Positions 17,960-27,044 are shown, counted from the stretch's first letter. The stretch: DNA of 64,000 nucleotides from Terriglobia bacterium (GCA_020073665.1 JAIQEU010000012.1:1-64000), one strand, 5' to 3'. Program-made: numbers and translations. The notes: generated by a model from the letters alone, not told the origin.

Positions 17960-17988
17960 TCACACCTCCCTGTGACGGTCTGTATAAT
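17960..17988 (+). promoter_or_regulatory. promoter and palindrome before the Mrp gene
   Basis: A consensus -10 TATAAT lies at 17983-17988, and a TCACA-N6-TGTGA palindrome at 17960-17975 covers the -35 position, where no -35 consensus is present. A start near 17995 leaves a 25-base leader to TTG 18020. The same palindrome form occurs at 1441-1456. Confidence 0.55.
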
Positions 17989-18019
17989 CGAAGGTCAAGC
18001 CAATCCACGAGGTGATCCC

Positions 18020-18871
18020 TTGAGCTCTCCTATGCCCCCTCATTCCGGACAGCAACCGCAAGGTCCACAGCCTTTGCCCGGCGTGGATGCCATTGTCGCC
18101 GTAGGCTCCGGCAAGGGCGGGGTAGGCAAGACCACGCTGGCGGTCAACCTGGCGATTGCCCTTGCCCGGATGGGACACAAGGTGGGGCTGCTGGATGCCG
18201 ACGTCTATGGTCCCAACGTTCCGCTCATGCTGGGAACCAGTGCGCAGCCGAAGGTGCTCGGTGACAACCGCCTGGAACCGATCGAGGTCCACGGCCTGAA
18301 GGTAATTTCGGTGGGCTTCCTCAATCCCGGGGACAAGCCGCTGATCTGGCGCGGACCAATGTTGCATTCCATCATCAAGCAGTTCCTGGGGTCGGTGGTG
18401 TGGGGTCAACTGGAATACCTGGTCGTTGATCTACCTCCGGGCACCGGTGATGTGGCGCTTTCGCTGATCCAGACGGTGCCACTGACCGGGGCGATTGTGG
18501 TCTCCACGCCGTCGGATGTGTCGCTGCAAGACGCCCGAAAGGCCATCGAGATGTTCCGCCAGATGAAGGTGGACGTGGTGGGCATGGTGGAGAACATGAG
18601 CTACTTCGTGTGCCCGCACTGCCATGAGACGACCGACATTTTTTCCCGCGGAGGCGCCGAAAAGACTGCCAAGCAGTTCGGCGTGGCCTATCTCGGCGAT
18701 GTGCAGCTCGATCCCGATATCCGCAAGTCGGGTGACTCCGGCAAGCCGACCGTGCTCGAAGGAGAAGAATCAACGCACGCGAAGTCGCTGTACGAGTTTG
18801 CCCGCAAGGTGGTGGCGCGGGTGGACGAGATCAAGTCCGGCGCGTCGGAAGGCGTGATCCAGATTCAGTGA
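18020..18871 (+). CDS. Mrp/ApbC-type iron-sulfur cluster carrier ATPase
   Basis: 283 residues. A deviant Walker A (GSGKGGVGKTT) and LLDADVYGPNVP mark the Mrp/NBP35 group of ParA-like ATPases that carry and transfer [4Fe-4S] clusters. The conserved cysteine pair is in NMSYFVCPHCHETTDIF, the bridging cluster site of the dimer. The start is TTG 18020 with GAGGTG just upstream; the frame is open to 17972, but the TATAAT at 17983 falls inside that extension. The N-terminal DUF59 domain of some relatives is absent. Confidence 0.92.
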   Translation: MSSPMPPHSGQQPQGPQPLPGVDAIVAVGSGKGGVGKTTLAVNLAIALARMGHKVGLLDADVYGPNVPLMLGTSAQPKVLGDNRLEPIEVHGLKVISVGFLNPGDKPLIWRGPMLHSIIKQFLGSVVWGQLEYLVVDLPPGTGDVALSLIQTVPLTGAIVVSTPSDVSLQDARKAIEMFRQMKVDVVGMVENMSYFVCPHCHETTDIFSRGGAEKTAKQFGVAYLGDVQLDPDIRKSGDSGKPTVLEGEESTHAKSLYEFARKVVARVDEIKSGASEGVIQIQ

Positions 18872-18923
18872 GGTGGCGGGACAAACCCAGATTCCTCGCC
18901 TCTGGCTCAATGACAATGGGGAG

Positions 18924-20057
18924 TTAGGTCGCAAACCTCGCGAGCCTGAACAGCGGGTCGGCGTTTTCATTTTCCAGTACTAACTTCGCTACCATCTCGC
19001 CCAGGGCTGGGCCATGCTTGAATCCATGGCCGGAGCCTCCCCCCAGCAGCCACACGTTCTCTGCGGCCGGATGGCGGTCGATGATGAAGTGATTATCGGG
19101 AGTGTTTTCGTATTGGCAGACGCGGGTCTCGATCAGCGGAGCGTCCTTCATGCGGGGGAAACGGAGGGCGAGATATTCGCGAATGGCCCGCAGACCGTCT
19201 GCACTAACGCTGCGCTCGCCTGAGGTGGGGTCGAAGGCCGGGCCGCGGGTATCGTCGGCGATCTTGAAGCCGCGTCCGTCGCTGGCGGGAATGCCGTAGA
19301 CGAAACGTCCACGATAGTCACCCCAGACCGGCAGCTTGGCCTCCGAAAAACTGTCGTCTCCGGCTGGAGTGCCAAAGAAAAACATGTCCTGCTTGGTGGC
19401 GCGGACGCGGTCGCCGATGGCTTGGGGAAAAAGCTGGCCGAGCCATGGCCCGCAGGCGAAGATGTATTGGTCGGCTACCAGTTTCGATCCATCGGATAGG
19501 GCCAGGGCTTCAAGCGAGCCATCTTCGAGGTCCCCAGCCGAGGCAACTGCCTGCTTGTAGTCGCCACCTTCAGCAATGAATTGCTCCACTACCACCTGAC
19601 AGGCAACTCGAGCGGTGAGAAATCCGCTCTCTGGTTCGTAGATTCCCCAACCGACGCCGTCGAGGTTAAATTGCGGCCAGCGGTTGGCAATTTCACTGGT
19701 GGAAAGCTCTTCGCAAGGAATGCCGGCCTCACGGAGCAGCGGGACGGAGCCACGTTCGAACTGGTCGTCGCCTTTGCCCGCGAGCCATAGCACGCCGATC
19801 TTGTGGAACAGGTGCCGCTTCCATCGCTGCTCGTGCTCTTTCCACAATTGCATGGCGCGAGCGGTCATCCGGGTATAAGGCTGGTTAGGCCCATAGGTTC
19901 CGCGAATCACGCGAGTTTCTCCGCCGGATGAGGCGCGCGCGTTTCCCGGGCCCCAAGCATCGATCAGGGTGACGCGAGCACCCATGCGCCGCAGGTAAAG
20001 GGCAGTCCACCCCCCAAACGCCCCGGCGCCGATGACCGCAAAATGATTTTCCGGCAT
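18924..20057 (-). CDS. monomeric sarcosine oxidase-like flavoenzyme
   Basis: 377 residues from ATG 20057. FAD binding shows at VIGAGAFGGWTALYL and an Asp-ended strand (VTLIDAWGPG). Near the C-terminus CQYENTPDNHFIID matches the region of sarcosine and N-methyltryptophan oxidases whose Cys holds FAD covalently. These enzymes oxidise N-methyl amino acids to an aldehyde, hydrogen peroxide and the amine. It is convergent with mrp and divergent from hrcA. Substrate cannot be told. Confidence 0.85.
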   Translation of the reverse strand: MPENHFAVIGAGAFGGWTALYLRRMGARVTLIDAWGPGNARASSGGETRVIRGTYGPNQPYTRMTARAMQLWKEHEQRWKRHLFHKIGVLWLAGKGDDQFERGSVPLLREAGIPCEELSTSEIANRWPQFNLDGVGWGIYEPESGFLTARVACQVVVEQFIAEGGDYKQAVASAGDLEDGSLEALALSDGSKLVADQYIFACGPWLGQLFPQAIGDRVRATKQDMFFFGTPAGDDSFSEAKLPVWGDYRGRFVYGIPASDGRGFKIADDTRGPAFDPTSGERSVSADGLRAIREYLALRFPRMKDAPLIETRVCQYENTPDNHFIIDRHPAAENVWLLGGGSGHGFKHGPALGEMVAKLVLENENADPLFRLARFAT

Positions 20058-20097
20058 TCGCGACAAGCTACAGCCCACACCCGCAAGCGGTCAAGAA

Positions 20098-20124
20098 TCA
20101 GCATTCTCGACCTCACAGTGCTAA
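20098..20124 (+). promoter_or_regulatory. CIRCE element (HrcA operator)
   Basis: Arms TCAGCATTC and CAGTGCTAA flank exactly 9 bases. Against TTAGCACTC-N9-GAGTGCTAA, 15 of 18 arm positions match. It ends two bases before the -35 of the hrcA promoter, so HrcA bound here could block polymerase; this would make the operon autoregulated by heat. Confidence 0.75.
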
Positions 20125-20126
20125 GC

Positions 20127-20155
20127 TTGACAGAGCACCTTACCCTTCCTAGAAT
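20127..20155 (+). promoter_or_regulatory. sigma-70-type promoter of hrcA-grpE-dnaJ
   Basis: TTGACA (20127-20132), 17 bases, TAGAAT (20150-20155). A start near 20162 leaves a leader of about 70 bases. Confidence 0.8.
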
Positions 20156-20233
20156 CCAAGTTGGGGGAGTTAAGTCGGTCCCTAGGTGTAAATAATTGAT
20201 TTTACACGTCTTAATGGAGCAGTAGAGAACCGC

Positions 20234-21271
20234 ATGCCACCTGGATCCATCGACGAACGGCAACGCGAAATCCTCACCGCCGTGGTGGAGACATTCATTT
20301 CCACCGGCGAGCCGGTGGGGTCGCGTACGCTGGCGCGTTCCAACCGCGAAGGCCTGAGCCCGGCGACCATCCGCAACGTGATGGCAGACCTGTCCGACGC
20401 GGGATTTCTGGAGCAGCCGCATACCTCGGCGGGGCGCGTCCCCACTCCCGAGGCCTATCGCTATTACGTCGAACAACTCACGGGCAAGGCACACCTCTCG
20501 CATGAAGACCAGAACATCATCCAGGGTTCGTTGCACGGCATCTCGGATGTGCAGGAATTCATGGAGCGCACTTCACACGTACTGTCGCTGATTTCGCACA
20601 ACGTGGGAGTGGCGGTGGCCGCGGGCGGGCCTCGAAATGCGTTGGAGCATGTGTACTTCTCGCGACTGGGCGACCAGAAAGTGCTGGCGGTGCTGGTGAC
20701 CAAGTCGGGACTGGTGCGGGATCGCGTGCTGCGGATGGATCTTCCGCAAAGCGACCTGGATGCCGCGGCGCGCTTCATCAACGAGAATTTTCGGGGATGG
20801 ACGATGGAAGCGATGCGCACCGAACTGGCTCGCCGGCTGGAGCAGGAGCGCAGCGAATACGACCGGCTGATGACCTCGGTGGAACAACTCTATCGCCAGG
20901 GAGCGCTGGCCGGCGGCGACACGGCGCAGGCGGTGTATGTCGAAGGCGCTGCCAACCTGGTCAGCGGGGAACAAGACCGGCAGCGCTTGCAGGATCTGTT
21001 GAAGACTCTGGAAGAGAAGCAAAAGATCGTCGAGCTACTGGGTGCGTACCTGGATACCAAGCAGGAGGCAGTGCGGGTGGTCATTGGCCTGGATGAAGCA
21101 TTGCCTTCGATGCGCAACCTGGTGCTTATCGGGGCGCCGGCGCGAGTCGGGGGCGAGGTCATGGGATCGCTGGCGGTGATTGGGCCCACGCGCATGGATT
21201 ACCAGCATGCCATCACGGCGGTTTCCTACATAGCGCGGTTGTTTGACAAAATCCTGAACGAATCCGAGTGA
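20234..21271 (+). CDS. hrcA: heat-inducible transcription repressor HrcA
   Basis: 345 residues. The N-terminal winged helix (LDERQREILTAVVETFISTGEPVGSRTLAR-like region) is followed by SPATIRNVMADLSDAGFLEQPHTSAGRVPT, a hallmark of HrcA, and by the GAF-like dimer domain. HrcA represses chaperone genes by binding CIRCE and is kept active by GroEL. It heads the operon hrcA-grpE-dnaJ; grpE begins at the stop of hrcA. A CIRCE element lies 110 bases upstream. dnaK is not in this window. Confidence 0.96.
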   Translation: MPPGSIDERQREILTAVVETFISTGEPVGSRTLARSNREGLSPATIRNVMADLSDAGFLEQPHTSAGRVPTPEAYRYYVEQLTGKAHLSHEDQNIIQGSLHGISDVQEFMERTSHVLSLISHNVGVAVAAGGPRNALEHVYFSRLGDQKVLAVLVTKSGLVRDRVLRMDLPQSDLDAAARFINENFRGWTMEAMRTELARRLEQERSEYDRLMTSVEQLYRQGALAGGDTAQAVYVEGAANLVSGEQDRQRLQDLLKTLEEKQKIVELLGAYLDTKQEAVRVVIGLDEALPSMRNLVLIGAPARVGGEVMGSLAVIGPTRMDYQHAITAVSYIARLFDKILNESE

Positions 21272-21279
21272 TCTGCACC

Positions 21280-21873
21280 ATGGCAAGGACTAACGGAAAA
21301 TCCGACGTCGATCCCGCACAACTGGACGCGGAGCATGAACTGCCCGCAGCGGACGAGACTGAGGAGACCGAAAGCACTTCGTCCGCCGAAGTCAGCCCGC
21401 GGGCTGCTGCTACGACGGGCGATTTCGACCTACAGAGGCTGAAAGCTGAACGCGATTCGCTGCTCGACCGCCTGGCACGCTTGCAGGCCGAGTTTGAGAA
21501 TGCGCGCAAACGCGCTACCCGCGAGCAGCAGGATTTCCGCGAGTACGCCGTGGCGGACGCGCTCAAGACGCTGCTTCCGGTGCTTGACAGCTTTGAGCGC
21601 GCGCTGCAGACGTCGCCGGAACAGTCTGAGATCCACAAAGGGGTTGAGCTCATCTACAAGCAACTGCAGGACGCCTTGACCAAGCTGGGGCTACAACCCA
21701 TGGTTGCGACCGGCCAGCCGTTTGATCCGCACGTTCACCAGGCCATCGAGATGGTGGATACTACCGAGGCGGCGGATCACCAGGTGCTGGAAGAATTACA
21801 GCGGGGCTACAAGCTAAAGGACCGGCTGCTGCGTCCGGCGATGGTGAAGGTCGCACGAAATCCGCGTAGTTAA
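21280..21873 (+). CDS. grpE: nucleotide exchange factor GrpE
   Basis: About 197 residues. After an acidic, low-complexity start comes the long coiled coil (LKAERDSLLDRLARLQAEFENARKRATREQQDFREYA) and the beta domain FDPHVHQAIEMVDT. GrpE releases ADP from DnaK. ATG 21280 is preferred; GTG 21268, overlapping the hrcA stop, is the other choice. It sits second in the heat-shock operon. Confidence 0.95.
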   Translation: MARTNGKSDVDPAQLDAEHELPAADETEETESTSSAEVSPRAAATTGDFDLQRLKAERDSLLDRLARLQAEFENARKRATREQQDFREYAVADALKTLLPVLDSFERALQTSPEQSEIHKGVELIYKQLQDALTKLGLQPMVATGQPFDPHVHQAIEMVDTTEAADHQVLEELQRGYKLKDRLLRPAMVKVARNPRS

Positions 21874-21911
21874 GACCACGATAGGAACGGTACCACCGGG
21901 GAAGGCCCATT

Positions 21912-23039
21912 CTGACCAGCAACGGAAAACGCGACTACTACGAGGTGCTGGGCGTGGCCCGCGACGCCAGCGAGCAGGAACTCAAGAGCGCGTATCGCAA
22001 GCTCGCCCTGCAATTTCATCCTGACCGCAATCCCAATAATCCTGACGCGGAAGAGAAGTTCAAGGAAGCCAGCGAGGCCTATGCGGTACTGGCCGACGGC
22101 GAAAAGCGCTCTCTGTACGACCGCTTTGGGCACAGTGGTGTGAGCAGCGCCGGTGGGGCGGCCGGGTTCGACGCCAGCGCGTTCCAGGACCTGGGCGACA
22201 TCTTTGGCGATTTGTTCGGTTTCGGCGACATGTTCGGGGGTGGAGGCCGCCGGCGCAGCCGTACACAGCGCGGCGCGGACCTGCGCGAGGACATCAACCT
22301 GGAATTCGAGCAGGCGGTTTTTGGGACGGAGACCAAGGTCACGGTACGTCGCCACGAAACCTGCGAAGACTGCCGCGGCTCCGGGGCCGCCCCGGGCAAG
22401 GCGCCGGTGACTTGCCGCTCTTGCGCAGGACACGGCCAGGTGCGTTACCAGCAGGGTTTCTTCAGCATCGCCCGCACCTGTCCTACGTGCCAGGGCGCGG
22501 GCAGCGTGATCACCGATCCCTGTCCGAAGTGCAAGGGGCAGGGGCGGGTGCTACGCCAGAGGACGGTGGACGCGAAGGTTCCCGGCGGGGTGGAAGATGG
22601 GACCCGCATTCGTTTTACCGGCCTGGGCGAAGGTGGACTGTACGGCGGCCCGGCGGGCGATCTCTACGTGGTACTGCACGTGAAAGAGCACCCGTTCTTT
22701 GAACGGGAAGGCAACGACCTGCACTGCGTGATACCCATTTCCTTTACCCAGGCAGCGCTGGGCGCGGAGATTCAAGTGCCTACCCTGGAAGGCGACTACG
22801 CTCTGAAGGTGCCGGAAGGGACGCAGTCCGGAGCCACGTTGCGCATTCGCGGCAAGGGCGTGCCGGTGTTGAATGGGCACGGCAAGGGCGATCTGTTCGT
22901 CGAGGTACGGGTACAGACGCCGAGCAAGATCAGCAAGCGCCAGCGCGAACTGCTGCAGGAGTTGGACGGAATGACCCGGGTGGAAAACAAACCGCAGCGA
23001 CGCACCTTGTTGGGCAAGGTGAAGGACATTTTCGGGTAA
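21912..23039 (+). CDS. dnaJ: chaperone DnaJ, probable non-ATG start
   Basis: About 375 residues. The J-domain ([35 protein letters not shown], with HPD) is followed by a Gly/Phe-rich segment ([35 protein letters not shown]), four zinc-finger repeats ([32 protein letters not shown]) and the substrate-binding C-terminus. The first ATG/GTG/TTG in frame is GTG 21945, which would cut off DYYE. The open frame reaches back to 21885, with CTG at 21912 (six bases after GGGGAAGG at 21898-21905) and ATT at 21909. I take CTG as the start, with moderate certainty. Confidence 0.93.
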   Translation: MTSNGKRDYYEVLGVARDASEQELKSAYRKLALQFHPDRNPNNPDAEEKFKEASEAYAVLADGEKRSLYDRFGHSGVSSAGGAAGFDASAFQDLGDIFGDLFGFGDMFGGGGRRRSRTQRGADLREDINLEFEQAVFGTETKVTVRRHETCEDCRGSGAAPGKAPVTCRSCAGHGQVRYQQGFFSIARTCPTCQGAGSVITDPCPKCKGQGRVLRQRTVDAKVPGGVEDGTRIRFTGLGEGGLYGGPAGDLYVVLHVKEHPFFEREGNDLHCVIPISFTQAALGAEIQVPTLEGDYALKVPEGTQSGATLRIRGKGVPVLNGHGKGDLFVEVRVQTPSKISKRQRELLQELDGMTRVENKPQRRTLLGKVKDIFG

Positions 23040-23082
23040 CGTTGCGGGCGTAACGATCCTCGTATTCTCTCTGCAGTTGCTC

Positions 23083-23110
23083 GGTACCAGGTACCCGGTA
23101 CTCAGTACTA
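23083..23110. repeat. 7-base-period GTAC repeat
   Basis: GTAC recurs at 23084, 23091, 23098 and 23105, four 7-base units in a row. It lies directly before rsmE. Confidence 0.7.
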
Positions 23111-23116
23111 AACAGC

Positions 23117-23830
23117 ATGACCCGCCGCCGCTGGATCGCCGACGAAGTATCTGGGAACCACGCCGCGCTGGTAGGTGAGCATGCCGATCACCTGGCCCGC
23201 GTACTCCGCGCCCGCGTGGGACAGGAATTCGATATCGCGACGACTAATAGCGTGCGGCGAGGTCGCATCACGGCCATCGGTGACAGCCGCGTGGAATTTG
23301 AACTGGGCCAGGAAATTCCTGCGGCCGTTGCAGCCAATATTACCCTCCTGCTTTCCGTTTTCAAGTTTGACCGGATGGAATGGGCGATCGAAAAGTGTAC
23401 GGAGCTGGGCGCAGCGCGCATCATCCCGCTGATTGCGCGCCGTACCGAGGCCCACCTTGCTGCCGCCGCCGGCAACCGTGTCGAGCGTTGGGAACGTATT
23501 GCCCGCCAGGCGGCTGAGCAGTCTCGCCGGCTGGCGCCGCCGGAAATTGCCCAGCCTATGCAACTGAAGGAAGCCGTGGCCCTGCCCGGAAGCCTGAGAA
23601 TTTTACTGGCGGAGTCCGAGCAAGGAGTGACCCTGAGGGATGCGCTGGAATCTCACCCAGCAGGTGGGGACGTGACGCTCGCGTTCGGGCCCGAGGGTGG
23701 CTGGACGGAAATCGAGTTGCAGATGTTTCGCGATGCAGGATGGAAGTCAGCCTCTCTGGGCAGCACGATTCTGCGTGCGGAGACGGCAGCGATTGCGGCG
23801 GTGGCGGTAGTGGTCTCACAGCCGGAGTAG
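23117..23830 (+). CDS. rsmE: 16S rRNA m3U1498 methyltransferase RsmE
   Basis: 237 residues. The N-terminal PUA-like part (HADHLARVLRARVGQEFDI) is followed by the SPOUT core with FKFDRMEWAIEKCTELGAARIIPL and the SAM-binding knot at VTLAFGPEGGWTEIE...LGSTILRAETAAIAAVAV, both RsmE signatures. It methylates N3 of U1498 in 16S rRNA with SAM as donor. It stands 77 bases after dnaJ, a common neighbourhood. Confidence 0.94.
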   Translation: MTRRRWIADEVSGNHAALVGEHADHLARVLRARVGQEFDIATTNSVRRGRITAIGDSRVEFELGQEIPAAVAANITLLLSVFKFDRMEWAIEKCTELGAARIIPLIARRTEAHLAAAAGNRVERWERIARQAAEQSRRLAPPEIAQPMQLKEAVALPGSLRILLAESEQGVTLRDALESHPAGGDVTLAFGPEGGWTEIELQMFRDAGWKSASLGSTILRAETAAIAAVAVVVSQPE

Positions 23831-23888
23831 TGCAGGATATCCTCAGCCATGTCTGATATGCTCCTGCCCAGTGGCCGCGCACAAGCCC

Positions 23889-26834
23889 ATGCCGTCTCCA
23901 CGGGCCTTTGAACCTGACGACCGCCAACGCCAGGCGATAGAACATGTCCAGGGGCCCATGCTGGTGGTGGCTGGCGCTGGTACCGGCAAGACCACGGTTC
24001 TGATCAAGCGCATTGCCCACCTGATCCGGGAAGCCGGAGTACGTCCGGACGAGATCCTAGCCGTTACCTACACCGATAACGCCGCCCGCGAGATGGGCGA
24101 GCGGGTAGCGGCCGAGTTGCGCGGGACCGACATCTCGAAACTGCAGACCAAGACTTTTCATGCCTACTGCAACGAGTTGCTGGCCCGCTGCGGCAAGCAG
24201 TTCCGCCTGCTCGAGGATCCCGATCTCTGGATCTACCTGCGTCGCCGCATCCGGGAGCTGAACCTCAATTACTTCGTCCGCGCCGCCAACGTCGGCCAGT
24301 TCCTCCTCGACCTGCTCGATTTCATGCGCCGCTGCCAGGACGAACTGGTGGAGCCGGAGAAGTATGCCGAATACGTCCGTCGTGTCAGTTGTGGCGAGCT
24401 GGACATCCCGCGAGTGAGCAAGTCGAAGCACGCGGCCGAGCTCAGCCATGAGGAAGTGATGGGACGCTGCCAGGAGATCGCCAGGGTGTTCGCTACCGTC
24501 GAGCGCATGCTGCGAGAGAACAACCTGGGCACCTTCGGCCAGATGATCACGCATGCCCACGAACTGCTGCACAGCGATCCTCAAGTGTTGGCCAGAGAGC
24601 GGGAGCATACCCGCTTCATCCTGGTCGACGAGTTTCAGGATGCCAATTTCGCCCAGGTGAAGATCATCCAGAAGCTGGCCGGAGAAGGACGGAACGTGTT
24701 CGCGGTCGGCGATCCCGATCAGGCCATCTATCGTTTCCGCGGAGCGTCCAGCGCCGCCTTTGAATTGTTCCGGCGCCACTTCGAGGGTGCAAAGCTGGTC
24801 GTCCTGGACAAGAACCGCCGCTCTACCACCCCGATTCTCCGCTCTGCTTTCGCGATGATTGCGAAGAACCCGGATACCTTTCCAGCGGCGAAGGGCGGGG
24901 AGTTTCCATACAAGCGCTCGACTCTAGTCTCGGCCCGCGAAGAGGAGGCCGTGAAAGAGGGTAAGCCACTTCCGAGCGTTCCGGTCGAAGTTGCGGTTAC
25001 TGACAGCGAAGTGGAAAGTGCGGATGTCATAGCGGCGATCCAGGAAAAAAAGAAACAGATGCGGTGTTCCTGGAGAGATTTTGCAGTTCTGTATCGCCTG
25101 CACACGCATCGCGACCGGATCGCGCAAGACTTGGCGGAGAAGGGCATTCCATATTCCATTGAGAACATGGACGTGACCGACACCCCCGAGGTGCGCGACC
25201 TGTTTGCCTGCGCCGGAGCTGTAGTGTCGCTGAAGGATAGCGCCAGCCTGTTCCGAGTGGCCGCGCTGCAGCAGTTCCGGGTGGATCCGGAGAAGCTGCG
25301 CGCGGGCATACGCGCTATACCAAGGGATGCGGAGAATGTCGGGGTGGCGACGATTCTGGCAGAGAGCGAGGCGGGCAAAGCTGTGGTCGACGCTCTTTGC
25401 CAGACGCGAGACGAAATCGATCGTCGTGGCGCCAAAGCCGGTGCTGCGCTGGAGATCATCATCCGCCGGTTCGGCTTGGACCGTACCTCGCGGCCGCTCC
25501 AGGCGGTCCTGGAGTTTGTCGACAGGTGGGAGAAGAAACCGATCGTCGAGACCGGTGTCCTCGGCGAACTCATGGAGTACATGGCCGATTTCCGTGGGGC
25601 CAGAGGCTCCATTCCCATGCCCGGGGTGGAGGAGGATGCGGTCACCCTGATCACGGCTCACGGCGTAAAGGGTCTCGAATTCGACCACGTGTTCATCATC
25701 CGTGTCCGTGCGCCGTCATTCCCGGCAAGCTTCAAAGAACCGCTGGTCGGGTTTCCCCAGGACTTGCGCGATCCCGATTCCGTGGGGCAAGGGGACGACA
25801 AGACCTTGCACGAGCAAGAGGAGCGGCGTTTATTTTACGTCGCCATGACTCGTGCCCGCGACTCTCTTACCCTGTATGGCAAGCAGGGCACGGGCAAGAA
25901 GGACCCGACGCCGCCCGGGTACCTCCGCGAACTCATAAACGACCGCACTCTGAAGGGCTGGCTCCGCCAACGTCCCGCCCGTGGCTTCCAAACGGAGATT
26001 TTCGCGGTCGCTGCTGACCCTGGCATGGACTCGCGCACCAATGAATGGGTTTCCATGCCGCCGGCGTCCGACCTGAGCGCCAGGTTGAGTGCCAGTGCCG
26101 TAGCCAGCTACGAGAGGTGTCCTCTGCAGTTCAAACTCGAACGTGAGTGGCGGCTTCCCACCGAACCGCCTGCTCCCTTGCAAAACGGCGCTTCCATGCA
26201 TCGGGTATTGCGCGCCTACTACGATTCCGTGCGCTTCGGCCGTCCCATGGATGAGGATGCACTGATTCAATCCTTTCGCACCGATCTGGCCGAAGCAGGC
26301 CTGCAGGATGCCTATCAGTTCGAACTGTATGAGAAGCAGGGGATCGAGCAGTTGAAGGATTTCTTGGCGGCGAGCCGGCGTGGAACCATGCCGAAAGTGC
26401 TGCACACCGAAGAAGGGTTTGAGATCGGGATGGGAGCGACCACCGTCGTCGGACGGATTGACCGGGTGGATGAGGTCGGCGATGGAAGCGTCGTGATTAC
26501 CGACTACAAAACCGGCAAACCGCAGACCCAGGACGATGCCGACGAGAGCCTGCAGCTGTCTATCTATGCTCTGGCCGCGCGCGTGAAGTGGGGATACCGC
26601 GCCGACCTCCTGGTCTTCTACAACCTGACGGAAAATAGCGCGATAGCGACTCAACGCAGCGATGTGCAGCTCGAGGAAGCCAAGATGAAAGTGCAGGCAG
26701 TTGCTGAAAACATCGCCGCGGGCGAATTTGACCCCAAACCGGGCTTTCACTGCGACTGGTGCGCGTATCGCAATCTCTGTCCGGCCACGGAAAAGCGCCT
26801 GCACGTGCCGGCGAACATCAAGAAACCCAGCTAA
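23889..26834 (+). CDS. UvrD/Rep-type helicase fused to a Cas4/RecB-type Fe-S nuclease
   Basis: About 981 residues. Helicase motifs are GAGTGKTTVL (Walker A), LVDEFQDAN (Walker B), GDPDQAIYRFRGA and LITAHGVKGLEFDHVF (VI region), plus FYVAMTRARDSL. The C-terminal 250 residues are a PD-(D/E)XK nuclease (GRIDRVDEVGDGSVVITDYKTGK) with a Cys quartet (SYERCPLQF and CDWCAYRNLC) expected to hold [4Fe-4S], as in AddB and Cas4. One chain thus carries both helicase and nuclease, suggesting a DNA end-processing role. The start is uncertain (GTG 23871 or ATG 23889); no ribosome-binding site is clear. Confidence 0.88.
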   Translation: MPSPRAFEPDDRQRQAIEHVQGPMLVVAGAGTGKTTVLIKRIAHLIREAGVRPDEILAVTYTDNAAREMGERVAAELRGTDISKLQTKTFHAYCNELLARCGKQFRLLEDPDLWIYLRRRIRELNLNYFVRAANVGQFLLDLLDFMRRCQDELVEPEKYAEYVRRVSCGELDIPRVSKSKHAAELSHEEVMGRCQEIARVFATVERMLRENNLGTFGQMITHAHELLHSDPQVLAREREHTRFILVDEFQDANFAQVKIIQKLAGEGRNVFAVGDPDQAIYRFRGASSAAFELFRRHFEGAKLVVLDKNRRSTTPILRSAFAMIAKNPDTFPAAKGGEFPYKRSTLVSAREEEAVKEGKPLPSVPVEVAVTDSEVESADVIAAIQEKKKQMRCSWRDFAVLYRLHTHRDRIAQDLAEKGIPYSIENMDVTDTPEVRDLFACAGAVVSLKDSASLFRVAALQQFRVDPEKLRAGIRAIPRDAENVGVATILAESEAGKAVVDALCQTRDEIDRRGAKAGAALEIIIRRFGLDRTSRPLQAVLEFVDRWEKKPIVETGVLGELMEYMADFRGARGSIPMPGVEEDAVTLITAHGVKGLEFDHVFIIRVRAPSFPASFKEPLVGFPQDLRDPDSVGQGDDKTLHEQEERRLFYVAMTRARDSLTLYGKQGTGKKDPTPPGYLRELINDRTLKGWLRQRPARGFQTEIFAVAADPGMDSRTNEWVSMPPASDLSARLSASAVASYERCPLQFKLEREWRLPTEPPAPLQNGASMHRVLRAYYDSVRFGRPMDEDALIQSFRTDLAEAGLQDAYQFELYEKQGIEQLKDFLAASRRGTMPKVLHTEEGFEIGMGATTVVGRIDRVDEVGDGSVVITDYKTGKPQTQDDADESLQLSIYALAARVKWGYRADLLVFYNLTENSAIATQRSDVQLEEAKMKVQAVAENIAAGEFDPKPGFHCDWCAYRNLCPATEKRLHVPANIKKPS

Positions 26835-26875
26835 GAAAGGTCCGCCACTCCCACGAGAGGGAAAACAAGTTCTGG

Positions 26876-26906
26876 TTTTTCTCTGCGGGTCTGGGTCTCT
26901 GTGGTG
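26876..26906 (-). repeat. CACGGAG-type 8-base-period repeat, degenerate copy
   Basis: Reads on the minus strand as a degenerate form of the CACGGAG-unit repeat that is intact at 46758 and 49535 (units on an 8-base period ending in AAAA). It lies in the gap after the helicase gene. Confidence 0.5.
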
Positions 26907-26941
26907 AGTTTGGGTTTTGCGCGGTGGACGCTTGTGGCGCC

Positions 26942-26971
26942 AAAAACTTAGGGGACGCTTTTGGCGTCCCC
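26942..26971 (-). terminator. terminator of the Lys-rich micro-ORF transcript
   Basis: Stem GGGGACGC/GCGTCCCC (26951-26958 with 26964-26971), loop TTTTG; on the minus strand it is followed by TAAGTTTTTG. Confidence 0.85.
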
Positions 26972-26996
26972 AGGTCTGTTGCGTACTGCAGGGCTT

Positions 26997-27044
26997 TTAG
27001 TGCTTCTTCTTGCCGCCCTTTTTTGCCTTTTTCTTGGTTGCCAT
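26997..27044 (-). CDS. 15-residue Lys-rich micro-protein
   Basis: MATKKKAKKGGKKKH, 15 residues with nine lysines and a charge near +9. It has a GGGAG ribosome-binding site about 9 bases before its ATG, a consensus promoter 65 bases upstream (27109-27137) and a terminator after it, giving a self-contained transcript of about 160 bases. Very short basic peptides of this kind could bind nucleic acid or ribosome, but no family is recognised; the RNA itself may be the functional product. Confidence 0.6.
   Translation of the reverse strand: MATKKKAKKGGKKKH

Noticed and set aside
20119-20138. GTGCT-N10-AGCAC-like inverted repeat at the hrcA promoter
   Set aside because: Probably incidental; its left arm is part of the CIRCE right arm.
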